Part shown: positions 5,232 through 11,573 of the stretch, one piece after another
Layout of the letters: each line of letters opens with the position of its first letter
Numbering within the stretch: the stretch's first letter is position 1
NCBI GenBank assembly: GCA_018500005.2
Contig: JAHBAP020000157.1
Span: 1 to 11,573 of the forward strand
Reading direction: 5' to 3'
Origin: Mycobacterium sp.
Lineage (GTDB): Bacteria; Actinomycetota; Actinomycetes; Mycobacteriales; Mycobacteriaceae
Length of the DNA stretch: 11,573 nt
Program-made: the position numbers and the translations under genes
The notes under the pieces: model-generated
Told to the model about the DNA's origin: nothing
Seen by the model: the letters and a program-made list of their open reading frames with translations, nothing else
The model's database searches: none

Positions 5232-6104
5232 TCAGGTTCCGTCTTGTTCGTGGCGGCGCGACACGGCCGCTGCGACCGCACCGCCCACCACCCCGACCGC
5301 CAGCGCCGAGGGCACCCCGATCTTGGCCGCCTTGCGGGCGGTTCGGAAATCCCTGACCTCCCAACCTTTTTCGCGGGCCAGTTCCCGCAGGTCGGCATCG
5401 GGATTGATGGCGACCGCGGTGCCCACCAGCGACAGCATCGGGACGTCGTTGAAACTGTCGGAGTAGGCGGTGCAACGTTTGAGATTGAGGCCCTCCCGGA
5501 TTGCCAGTGCCCGCACCGCGTGCGCCTTGCCCAGGCCGTGCAGGATGTCCCCGACGAGGCGGCCGGTGAACACCCCGTCGACCGACTCGGCGACCGTGCC
5601 CAGCGCCCCGGTAAGTCCCAGTCGTTTGGCGATGATCTCGGCCAGTTCGTACGGAGTGGCGGTGACGAGCCAAACCTGCTGGCCGGCATCCAGGTGCATC
5701 TGGGCCAACGCCCGAGTGCCCGGCCAGATCTTGTCGGCGATGATCTCGTCGTAGATCTCCTCGCCCAGGGCGGACAGTTCGGCGGTGGTGCGGCCCTCGA
5801 TGAATGCCAGCGCCTTGCGCCGTCCCTCGGCGACGTCGTCGCTGTTCTCCCGGCCGGTCAACTGGAATTTCGCCTGGGCGTAGATGAATTTCCACACCTC
5901 GCTGTAGCGGAAGTACTTGCGGGCGGCCAGGCCGCGGCCGAAATGCACTAGTGAAGAACCCTGGACAAGGGTGTTGTCCACATCGAAGAAAGCGGCCGCG
6001 GTCAGGTCCAGCGGCGGGGAGGGAGGCGGATCGGCAGCCAAGGCCTCGCCCCCCCGCCCCGCGCCGGCGTCCCCGGCGCGAACCTGCTCGTCCCCGGAAC
6101 CCAT
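5232..6104 (-). CDS. serB1: HAD-IB family phosphatase, annotated as phosphoserine phosphatase SerB1
   Basis: The 290-residue protein has all HAD motifs: nucleophile motif DVDNT at 41-45, motif II LVTAT at 146-150, the lysine in [11 protein letters not shown] (Lys193) and motif IV SDSFND at 215-220. The residue-45-to-193 insert is the helical C1 cap typical of subfamily IB. The first 35 residues are low-complexity and Pro/Gly-rich, and a hydrophobic segment at about 263-281 near the C-terminus may be a membrane anchor. The family removes phosphate from serine or other small phospho-compounds. The phosphoserine assignment is conventional, since mycobacteria also have SerB2 and HAD-IB domains occur fused to PlsC acyltransferases. 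A longer frame runs to 6239, but ATG 6104 is preceded by TAGGGT at seven bases, fits a leaderless start, and avoids overlap with the divergent gene. Confidence 0.87.
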   Translation of the reverse strand: MGSGDEQVRAGDAGAGRGGEALAADPPPSPPLDLTAAAFFDVDNTLVQGSSLVHFGRGLAARKYFRYSEVWKFIYAQAKFQLTGRENSDDVAEGRRKALAFIEGRTTAELSALGEEIYDEIIADKIWPGTRALAQMHLDAGQQVWLVTATPYELAEIIAKRLGLTGALGTVAESVDGVFTGRLVGDILHGLGKAHAVRALAIREGLNLKRCTAYSDSFNDVPMLSLVGTAVAINPDADLRELAREKGWEVRDFRTARKAAKIGVPSALAVGVVGGAVAAAVSRRHEQDGT

Positions 6105-6111
6105 GCCAACC

Positions 6112-6117
6112 ACCCTA
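6112..6117 (-). promoter_or_regulatory. Predicted leaderless promoter -10 (TAGGGT) of serB1
   Basis: On the minus strand GATAGGGT is followed by GGTTGGC (seven bases) and then ATG at 6104. This places the start of RNA on the start codon, as for galE2 and hadD. GGGTGG could alternatively act as a weak Shine-Dalgarno if an upstream promoter is used. The box lies in the 72-bp divergent region shared with the glutaredoxin-like gene. Confidence 0.5.
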
Positions 6118-6176
6118 TCTGTGGGTGCCAACCGGCCCCCTGATTGTGCGACACCCGGGGTGTAAGACTTGCTTCG

Positions 6177-6437
6177 ATGAGCCGCCCACACGTTCAACTG
6201 CTCACCCGCTCCGGTTGCGGCCTCTGCGAGGGGGTCCACCGCCGATTGGCCGAACTGGCCGCCGAACTTGACTTCGAGCTGTCCAGCATTGATGTCGACG
6301 CCGCCGCCGCGGCCGGCGACGCGGCGCTACGCGCGGAGTTCGGCGACCGGTTGCCGGTCGTGTTGCTCGACGGGCGGGAGCACAGCTACTGGGATGTCGA
6401 CGAAGACCGGCTTCGGTCCGATGTCACCAATCGGTGA
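6177..6437 (+). CDS. Glutaredoxin-like thioredoxin-fold protein, Rv0508-like
   Basis: The 86-residue product has a minimal thioredoxin fold: first strand [15 protein letters not shown] with the CxxC active site CGLC at residues 14-17, a helix, a second strand FELSSIDVD, and the cis-proline region [10 protein letters not shown]. The short form, with no extra domain, resembles the DUF836/glutaredoxin-like group. It probably acts as a cytosolic thiol-disulfide reductant, with target unknown. The frame is open from an earlier ATG at 6144, but ATG 6177 (MSRPHVQLL) begins at the fold and fits the divergent promoter region. There is no Shine-Dalgarno. TAAGAC at 6163-6168 could serve as a poor -10 for a near-leaderless start. 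In M. tuberculosis this gene follows mmpS2/mmpL2, which are absent here. The last 20 bases are echoed just after the stop. Confidence 0.82.
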   Translation: MSRPHVQLLTRSGCGLCEGVHRRLAELAAELDFELSSIDVDAAAAAGDAALRAEFGDRLPVVLLDGREHSYWDVDEDRLRSDVTNR

Positions 6438-6462
6438 GAAGGCCGACGTCACGAACCGATGA
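6418..6462 (+). repeat. Imperfect 20-bp direct repeat across the glutaredoxin-like stop codon
   Basis: CCGATGTCACCAATCGGTGA (6418-6437, including the TGA stop) recurs as CCGACGTCACGAACCGATGA at 6443-6462, offset 25 bp, with 16 of 20 bases equal. Both copies end in TGA and, read from the corresponding base, encode DVTNR followed by a stop, in different frames. It looks like a local duplication of the gene end. Confidence 0.7.
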
Positions 6463-6472
6463 CGAGCCGTTC

Positions 6473-6499
6473 TAATTTGATCGGCTCGCTGCGCAGCGA
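6473..6499 (+). promoter_or_regulatory. hemA: Candidate hemA promoter with a 14-bp palindrome at the start site
   Basis: TAATTT at 6473-6478 fits TANNNT and is a local AT-rich peak. Initiation would fall near 6485-6486. A perfect palindrome, TCGCTGCGCAGCGA, occupies 6486-6499, exactly at the predicted +1 to +14. It could be an operator or form a 5' RNA hairpin. About 90 bases of leader follow, ending with AAAGGGAG (6563-6570) and AGGTGA (6576-6581) before ATG 6589. No clear -35 is seen. Confidence 0.45.
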
Positions 6500-6588
6500 T
6501 TACCGTTGCGAGTAGTTTCTCTCCCCAGAAACACCACCCCGCGGACCCATTCCGCCGCCTCAAAGGGAGCAAGCCAGGTGATCCTGCC

Positions 6589-7956
6589 ATGAGCGTGCTT
6601 CTGTTTGGGGTGTCGCATCGCAGCGCTCCGGTCTCGGTCCTGGAACAGCTCTCCATCGACGAGTCCGACCAGGTCAAGCTGGTCCAGCAGGTTCTGCAGT
6701 CGCCGCTGATCACCGAGGCGATGATGCTGTCCACCTGCAACCGGGTGGAGATCTATGCCGTCGTCGACGCCTTCCACGGCGGGCTCTCGGCCATCGGCCA
6801 GGTCCTCGCCGAACATTCCGGCATGTCGATGGGCGATCTGACCAAACATGCCTACGTGCGTTACAGCGAAGCCGCTGTCGAGCATCTTTTCGCGGTGGCC
6901 AGCGGCCTGGACAGCGCGGTCGTCGGCGAGCAGCAGGTGCTCGGCCAGGTCCGTCGCGCCTATGCCACCGGCGAGACCAACCGGACTGTCGGCCGGGTGC
7001 TGCACGACCTCGCTCAGCGTGCGCTGTCGGTGGGCAAGCGGGTGCACGCCGAAACCTCGATCGACGCCGCCGGTGCCAGCGTGGTTTCGGTCGCCCTGCA
7101 CGTCGCCGCGCAGCGTCTCTACCGCCCGGAGTTGGGCCCGTCATACACCGCACTGGCCGGGCGCAGCGCGACCGTGATCGGCGCCGGGTCGATGGGCAGC
7201 CTGACCGCAGCGCACCTGGTCCGCGCCGGGGTCACCCACGTTCATATCGTCAACCGGTCGCTGCCGCGGGCGGAGCGGCTTGCGCAGAATCTGATCGGGC
7301 AGGGTGTCGGCGCACAGGCCATGACACTGGAGGACCTTCCCCTGGCACTGGCGGCCTCCGACCTCGTCGTCAGCTGCACAGGAGCGGTACGGCCGGTGGT
7401 CACACTGGCCGACGTGCACCATGCACTGGCCGCCACACAGCGCGACGAACAGGCCGATCCGCTGGTCTTCTGCGATCTGGGCATGCCACGCGACGTTGAC
7501 CCTGCGGTGGCCGGCCTGCCCGGTGTCGCGGTGGTCGATATGGATCGGGTGCAGCGGGAGCCGTCGGCCAAAGCCGCTGCCGCCGACGCTGATTCGGCCC
7601 GCCGGATCGTGGCCGCGGAGGTTGCCGCTTATCTGGCGAACCAGCGGATGGCCGAGGTCACTCCGACCGTCACCGCGTTGCGTCAGCGCGCCGCCGAAAT
7701 GGTCGAGTCGGAATTGCTTCGGTTGGAGAACCGGCTGCCCGGCCTGGACGAGGCCCAGCGCAAGGAAGTCGCCCGGACGGTTCAGCGGGTGGTGGACAAG
7801 CTCCTGCACGCCCCGACGGTCCGGGTCAAGCAACTTGCCGGAGCCCCGGGTGCGGACTCTTACGCGCAGGCGTTGCGAGAACTATTCGAACTCGATCCGC
7901 AGGCTGTCGACGCTGTGGCCGTCGGCGAGTTTCCGCTGCCGGAAAACCAGTCTTGA
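6589..7956 (+). CDS. hemA: Glutamyl-tRNA reductase HemA
   Basis: HemA reduces glutamyl-tRNA(Glu) with NADPH to glutamate-1-semialdehyde, the committed step of the C5 tetrapyrrole route. The 455-residue protein starts [20 protein letters not shown] and has the catalytic cysteine in LSTCNRVE (Cys50). It continues with the GluTR pattern [20 protein letters not shown], the NADPH-binding [10 protein letters not shown] (Gly198-Gly203), [12 protein letters not shown], and a long helical dimerisation domain (about 320-430) with [14 protein letters not shown]. Length and motifs are those of a complete enzyme. The ATG at 6589 is preceded by AGGTGA at a usable distance. Its stop TGA (7954-7956) overlaps the ATG of an unrelated inserted gene, whereas in M. 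tuberculosis hemC follows directly (from memory). First gene of the hem operon. Confidence 0.97.
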   Translation: MSVLLFGVSHRSAPVSVLEQLSIDESDQVKLVQQVLQSPLITEAMMLSTCNRVEIYAVVDAFHGGLSAIGQVLAEHSGMSMGDLTKHAYVRYSEAAVEHLFAVASGLDSAVVGEQQVLGQVRRAYATGETNRTVGRVLHDLAQRALSVGKRVHAETSIDAAGASVVSVALHVAAQRLYRPELGPSYTALAGRSATVIGAGSMGSLTAAHLVRAGVTHVHIVNRSLPRAERLAQNLIGQGVGAQAMTLEDLPLALAASDLVVSCTGAVRPVVTLADVHHALAATQRDEQADPLVFCDLGMPRDVDPAVAGLPGVAVVDMDRVQREPSAKAAAADADSARRIVAAEVAAYLANQRMAEVTPTVTALRQRAAEMVESELLRLENRLPGLDEAQRKEVARTVQRVVDKLLHAPTVRVKQLAGAPGADSYAQALRELFELDPQAVDAVAVGEFPLPENQS

Positions 7957-8939
7957 TGAAGGCGTACCACGTCTACATCCTCAGCCCCCAGTTTCCGGAG
8001 AACGCAGGGATCGGGAACCGCAAGTTCGAACTGTTGACCCACATCTACTCCTGCATCAACCACAAGACGGTCAATCCCGAGATCCCGCTGGTCTTGATCA
8101 CCGATCAGAACACCCTGAAGTATTACGACGACTGGCAGTTGACCGGTCTGTACGACGAGGTGGTCACTGATCTGCATGATGACTACCCGCGCGACCGGAT
8201 CTCGCAGAACTTCTGGGCGTCGCCAAAGCTTTGGGCGATGTCCAAACTACGGGCGCCGTTCTTGATTTTCGACACCGACCTCGTCTTGAACAAGCCGCTG
8301 GCCCGCTACGCGACCGATTGCGACCTGCTCTACCTGCATCGGGAAACGACCGCCACCTATCCGAACATCTTCGACATCGTTGGGCCCCCGGGCTTCGTCT
8401 GGAGTGAGGACCTGGTCGGCTGCTTCCAGAACACATTGCCGATGAATTGCGCGGTAACTGGCATTTTCAACGAGCAATTCAAAGCCGACTATGTCCGCCG
8501 TTACTTCGAATTCGTGCTGGACGCTCCCGGCGAGGTGCAGTACACGAACCCGAATTCGCACCGCATGCATCAGTGTTCGGCCGCGCAGATAGTCCTCGAA
8601 CAGTGGTTGCTGGCGGCGCTGGCCTACTATCTCGCGACGGTCGCCGGTATCCCGACCAGAACCAAGGCCGTAGTCAAGGCGCTGTGGACCCCCGATGGGT
8701 TGAGTCCGCTCGACATGGATTTGCGCCCCGGTTCGGAGGCTCTCGCGGCGGAGCAGGGTGGCACCTTCTTCCACCTGTGGGGGGCCAAGCGCTTCCAGAA
8801 CGACCCCGACCACAGACTGTATGAGAGCGTGCGAAGAACGTTGCTGCGCGGCCGGTCCATCGTCGAGGAGAGCCCGCAGTACCCGGTCGTCAGGGACGTC
8901 TACGACGACATCATCGCCCAGTTGACGGTCGGCTGTTGA
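7956..8939 (+). CDS. Putative GT-A-fold glycosyltransferase (DUF6734-like) inserted in the hem operon
   Basis: The 327-residue protein is not part of the usual mycobacterial hem operon. The sequence shows an N-terminal nucleotide-binding-like pattern ([11 protein letters not shown], then [11 protein letters not shown] at 43-53), the segment [20 protein letters not shown] at 85-104 leading into [11 protein letters not shown] with Asp106-Thr-Asp108, a DxD-type metal site. It then has [20 protein letters not shown] (163-175), LEQWLL (214-219) and FHLWGAKRF (272-280), which recalls the HxxGxxK metal/phosphate motif of GT8 enzymes. This order resembles, from memory, the DUF6734 family of GT-A-like proteins. 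No signal peptide or membrane helix is evident. The ATG at 7956 overlaps the hemA stop (TGATG), and the TTG at 7953 is an alternative. Hand-counted GC in four sampled rows is about 56%, against about 70-78% in sampled hemA and hemC rows. Donor and substrate are unknown. Confidence 0.72.
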   Translation: MKAYHVYILSPQFPENAGIGNRKFELLTHIYSCINHKTVNPEIPLVLITDQNTLKYYDDWQLTGLYDEVVTDLHDDYPRDRISQNFWASPKLWAMSKLRAPFLIFDTDLVLNKPLARYATDCDLLYLHRETTATYPNIFDIVGPPGFVWSEDLVGCFQNTLPMNCAVTGIFNEQFKADYVRRYFEFVLDAPGEVQYTNPNSHRMHQCSAAQIVLEQWLLAALAYYLATVAGIPTRTKAVVKALWTPDGLSPLDMDLRPGSEALAAEQGGTFFHLWGAKRFQNDPDHRLYESVRRTLLRGRSIVEESPQYPVVRDVYDDIIAQLTVGC

Positions 8940-8945
8940 CGTGGC

Positions 8946-8949
8946 AGGA
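8946..8949 (+). promoter_or_regulatory. hemC: Ribosome binding site deciding the hemC start
   Basis: AGGA at 8946-8949 lies six bases before GTG 8956, which begins [11 protein letters not shown], the normal N-terminus of mycobacterial HemC. The earlier in-frame GTG at 8941 has no comparable site, so the downstream start is preferred. The site lies immediately after the inserted gene's stop. Confidence 0.65.
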
Positions 8950-8955
8950 CACTCA

Positions 8956-9888
8956 GTGATCCGGATCGGCACCCGGGGCAGCCTGCTGGCCACTACCCAA
9001 GCCGGCACCATCCGGGACGAATTGATCGCACGCGGCCATTCCGCCGAACTGGTGATCATCTCCACCGAGGGCGACCGTTCGGACCAGCCGGTCGCCGAGA
9101 TCGGCGTCGGGGTGTTCACCGCCGCGCTGCGGGAGGCGATCGCCGACCGCCGGGTCGATATGGCGGTCCATTCCTACAAGGATCTGCCCACCGCTGCGGA
9201 CTCCCGGTTCGTCATTGCCGCAGTTCCGCGCCGTGCGGACGCGCGCGACGCGCTGGTGGCCCGGGATGGACTCGTGCTGGGGGAGCTGCCGGCGGGATCG
9301 GTCATTGGAACGTCGTCCGTGCGCCGGGCCGCGCAGCTTAGAGCACTGGGTCTCGGTTTGGAAATTCGCCCCCTACGAGGCAACCTTGACACCAGGTTGA
9401 ACAGGGTAAGCAGCGGTGATCTCGACGCCGTCGTGGTGGCCCGGGCGGGGTTGGCCCGGATCGGACGCCTCGGCGATATCACCGAGACGTTGGAGCCGGT
9501 GCAGATGCTGCCGGCACCCGCTCAGGGTGCGCTGGCAGTGGAGTGCCGATCCGACGACACCGCGCTCGTGGCGCTGTTGGCGGAGTTGGATGACCCCGAC
9601 ACGCGCGCTGCGGTCACCGCGGAGCGAGTCCTGCTGGCCGACTTGGAGGCGGGTTGTTCGGCAGCGGTGGGCGCGATCGCTGAGGTGGTCGAGTCGATCG
9701 ATGACGACGGCCTTGTCTTCGAGGAACTGTCGCTACGCGCCTGCGTGGCGGCGGCGGACGGATCTGACGTGATCCGTGCCTCCGGTATCGGGACTCCGGA
9801 CCGGGCCGCAGAGCTGGGGCTCGCGGTCGCAGCGGAGTTGTTCGATCTCGGAGCGCGCGAGGTCATGTCGACACAACTCCGCGATTAG
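8956..9888 (+). CDS. hemC: Hydroxymethylbilane synthase (porphobilinogen deaminase) HemC
   Basis: HemC joins four porphobilinogen molecules into hydroxymethylbilane on a covalently bound dipyrromethane cofactor. The 310-residue product starts [15 protein letters not shown] and has the catalytic aspartate in HSYKDLPT (Asp76, equivalent to Asp84 of E. coli). It also has [14 protein letters not shown], the arginine-rich [22 protein letters not shown], and the cofactor-attachment loop [10 protein letters not shown] with Cys234. All are intact, so the enzyme should be active. GTG 8956 is chosen over the in-frame GTG 8941 because of the AGGA six bases upstream and the conserved N-terminus. It follows the inserted glycosyltransferase-like gene by 16 bp and precedes hemD by 45 bp, so its translation may depend on readthrough of the insert's transcript. 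Confidence 0.96.
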   Translation: MIRIGTRGSLLATTQAGTIRDELIARGHSAELVIISTEGDRSDQPVAEIGVGVFTAALREAIADRRVDMAVHSYKDLPTAADSRFVIAAVPRRADARDALVARDGLVLGELPAGSVIGTSSVRRAAQLRALGLGLEIRPLRGNLDTRLNRVSSGDLDAVVVARAGLARIGRLGDITETLEPVQMLPAPAQGALAVECRSDDTALVALLAELDDPDTRAAVTAERVLLADLEAGCSAAVGAIAEVVESIDDDGLVFEELSLRACVAAADGSDVIRASGIGTPDRAAELGLAVAAELFDLGAREVMSTQLRD

Positions 9889-9933
9889 CGGTAGAGCGGG
9901 AACTGCCGTGACAACGGTGGGTCAGGAGAAGCT

Positions 9934-11573
9934 ATGACTGGTCACGCGACCCCGAGAGGGCGCAAGGCGAAGCCGGGACGCATCACTTTCGTCGGCTCCG
10001 GCCCCGGCGACCCGGGCCTGCTGACGTCGCGTGCCCGCACCGTGATAGCCAACGCCGCCTGCGTGTTCACCGACCCCGACGTCCCGGAGGCGGTGCTCAA
10101 GCTGATCGGAACCGACCTGCCGCCGGCCGTCGGTCCCGCGCCGGACAGCGCGGTGACCGAGGATCAGACCGCCCCACCGGTGGTCTGGCTCGGCCCGGAC
10201 ATCCGGCCCGCTCTCGGAGAGCCTGCCGAAGTGGCCAAAACCCTGGTGGCCGAGGCCAAGACCGGTGTTGACGTGGTTCGGCTGGTGGCCGGGGATCCGC
10301 TGTCGGTGGACTCGGTGAGCGTCGAGATCACCGCGGTGTCCAAGACCCATCTGCCCTTGGAGATCGTGCCCGGCCTGCCCGCAACCGTGGCGGTGCCGAC
10401 CTACGCCGGACTTCCGCTGGGGTCTACCCACACCGTCGCCGACGTGCGCGGTGAGGTGGACTGGGCGGCCCTGGCCGCCGCTCCGGGCCCGCTGATCCTG
10501 TCCGCGACGGCGTCGCATCTGCCCGACGCCGCCCGTTCGCTGATCGAGTTCGGCCTGGCCGACAACACGCCGTGCGTGGTGACCGCACAGGGCACCACCT
10601 GTGCCCAGCGCTCAGTCGAATCGACGCTGCAGGGCTTGACCGACCGTGCGCTCGGCGCCGGTGACCCGTCCGGCCCGCTGGCCGGGCCGCTGGTGGTCAC
10701 CATTGGCAGGGCTGTCACGGCCCGCGCCAAGCTCAACTGGTGGGAGAGCCGTGCGTTGTACGGCTGGACCGTGCTGGTCCCGCGCACCAAGGAGCAGGCC
10801 GGTGATATGAGCGATCGGTTGGTCGGCCACGGTGCCCTGCCGGTCGAGGTGCCGACCATCGCCGTCGAGCCGCCCCGTAGCCCGGCCCAGATGGAGCGCG
10901 CGGTCAAGGGTTTGGTTGACGGCCGTTACCAGTGGGTGGTCTTCACCTCCACCAACGCTGTGCGCGCGGTGTGGGAGAAGTTCGGCGAGTTCGGCCTGGA
11001 CGCCCGCGCGTTCTCCGGGGTCAAGATTGCCTGCGTCGGCGAGGCCACCGCGGATCGGGTGCGGGCCTTCGGTATCAGCCCCGAACTGGTGCCCTCCGGT
11101 GAGCAGTCCTCGCTCGGTCTGCTCGACGAATTCCCTGACTACGACAGCATTTTCGACCCGGTGAACCGAGTGCTGCTGCCGCGCGCGGATATCGCCACCG
11201 AAACCCTGGCCGAGGGCCTGCGGGAACGCGGTTGGGAAATCGAGGATGTCACCGCCTACCGCACCGTGCGGGCGGCACCGCCGCCGGCCGAGACTCGCGA
11301 GATGATCAAGAGCGGCGGGTTCGACGCCGTCTGCTTCACCTCGTCCTCAACGGTGCGCAACCTGGTCGGCATCGCCGGTAAGCCGCATACCCGCACCATC
11401 GTCGCCTGTATCGGTCCCAAAACCGCAGAGACCGCGGCCGAGTTCGGACTGCGGGTGGATGTCCAGCCGGAGACCGCCGCGGTCGGACCGCTGGTCGATG
11501 CGCTGGCCGAACACGCCGCCCGGTTGCGCGCCGAGGGGGCGCTCCCGCCGCCGCGCAAGAAGAGCCGCCGCCG
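9934..11573 (+). CDS. hemD: HemD: fused uroporphyrin-III C-methyltransferase-like domain and uroporphyrinogen-III synthase (3' end cut)
   Basis: An open frame of 546 codons runs off the right edge with no stop. It is probably only a residue or two short, because the end (LPPPRKKSRR) matches the C-terminus I remember for M. tuberculosis HemD. The start ATG 9934 follows AGGAG (9924-9928) at five bases. Residues 16-250 form a tetrapyrrole-methylase fold with VGSGPGDPGLLT (20-31), RLVAGDP (116-122) and IVPGLPATVAVPTYAGLPLG. Residues from about 275 form the uroporphyrinogen-III synthase: GWTVLVPRTKEQAG, VVFTSTNAV, VACIGPKTAETA. The synthase closes and inverts ring D of hydroxymethylbilane to give uroporphyrinogen III. 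The methylase half lacks the usual GRG after GDP and the LTHR after AGIP, so its activity is uncertain. Third enzyme of this operon. Confidence 0.94.
   Translation, partial: MTGHATPRGRKAKPGRITFVGSGPGDPGLLTSRARTVIANAACVFTDPDVPEAVLKLIGTDLPPAVGPAPDSAVTEDQTAPPVVWLGPDIRPALGEPAEVAKTLVAEAKTGVDVVRLVAGDPLSVDSVSVEITAVSKTHLPLEIVPGLPATVAVPTYAGLPLGSTHTVADVRGEVDWAALAAAPGPLILSATASHLPDAARSLIEFGLADNTPCVVTAQGTTCAQRSVESTLQGLTDRALGAGDPSGPLAGPLVVTIGRAVTARAKLNWWESRALYGWTVLVPRTKEQAGDMSDRLVGHGALPVEVPTIAVEPPRSPAQMERAVKGLVDGRYQWVVFTSTNAVRAVWEKFGEFGLDARAFSGVKIACVGEATADRVRAFGISPELVPSGEQSSLGLLDEFPDYDSIFDPVNRVLLPRADIATETLAEGLRERGWEIEDVTAYRTVRAAPPPAETREMIKSGGFDAVCFTSSSTVRNLVGIAGKPHTRTIVACIGPKTAETAAEFGLRVDVQPETAAVGPLVDALAEHAARLRAEGALPPPRKKSRR

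Noticed and set aside
4911..5951. 346-residue plus-strand open frame opposite hadD and serB1
   Set aside because: It covers both minus-strand genes, which have full HAD and hotdog motifs; the plus-strand product shows no motif and runs over the hadD promoter gap.
6105..6239. Longer serB1 N-terminus from a start at 6239
   Set aside because: It would overlap the divergent glutaredoxin-like gene and its promoter, and the extra residues are low-complexity. ATG 6104 has a well-spaced -10.
7956..8939. Insertion sequence or integrase-borne element carrying the extra gene
   Set aside because: No transposase or integrase is present, and I found no terminal inverted repeats or target duplication at either junction.
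8941..8955. hemC start at GTG 8941
   Set aside because: It is in frame but lacks a ribosome binding site and adds five residues not seen in known mycobacterial HemC. GTG 8956 has AGGA six bases upstream.
9889..9908. Terminator between hemC and hemD
   Set aside because: CGGTAG/CTGCCG gives only six pairs including one G-U, with no T-run. The genes are 45 bp apart and are expected to be co-transcribed.

Overview
This looks like a chromosomal segment from a high-GC mycobacterium (Mycobacterium sensu lato). The gene order matches, from memory, the M. tuberculosis Rv0498-Rv0511 block: sugar-phosphate isomerase tail, thioesterase, proC, excisionase-like DNA-binding protein, 33-residue ribosomal protein bS22, galE2, PlsC-type acyltransferase, hadD, serB1, glutaredoxin-like protein, hemA, hemC, hemD. 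Three genes of the M. tuberculosis block are missing: cmaA2 (between the acyltransferase and hadD) and mmpS2/mmpL2 (between serB1 and the glutaredoxin-like gene). That argues against the tuberculosis complex; the species cannot be named from this window.

Layout. Positions 1-1802 hold the end of an upstream gene, a TesB-like thioesterase and proC, closely spaced on the plus strand. Positions 1803-2553 are regulatory-rich: a predicted structured RNA leader, a small MerR/BldC-type DNA-binding protein, four near-identical 11-bp units at 14-15 bp spacing, a perfect 7-bp hairpin, and the bS22 gene. Positions 2554-4682 hold galE2 and the acyltransferase, with 2 bp between them. Positions 4689-6104 on the minus strand hold hadD (FAS-II dehydratase family) and serB1 (HAD-IB phosphatase). 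Positions 6177-6437 hold a short glutaredoxin-like protein. From 6589 to the end is the haem/tetrapyrrole operon hemA-X-hemC-hemD, where X is extra.

How the genes work together. HemA, HemC and HemD provide glutamyl-tRNA reductase, hydroxymethylbilane synthase and uroporphyrinogen-III synthase, three early steps of tetrapyrrole synthesis. HadD, the acyltransferase and the HAD-IB phosphatase suggest an envelope-lipid neighbourhood. ProC makes proline.

The main oddity is gene X (7956-8939). It is a putative GT-A-fold glycosyltransferase, clearly lower in GC than its neighbours, inserted without visible damage between hemA and hemC and joined to hemA by a TGATG stop/start overlap. The second is the repeat array in front of bS22, directly downstream of a regulator whose relatives bind direct repeats. 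Three genes (galE2, hadD, serB1) share the same predicted leaderless promoter layout: TANNNT, exactly 7 nt, then ATG. All family and locus comparisons are from memory; no database search was run.
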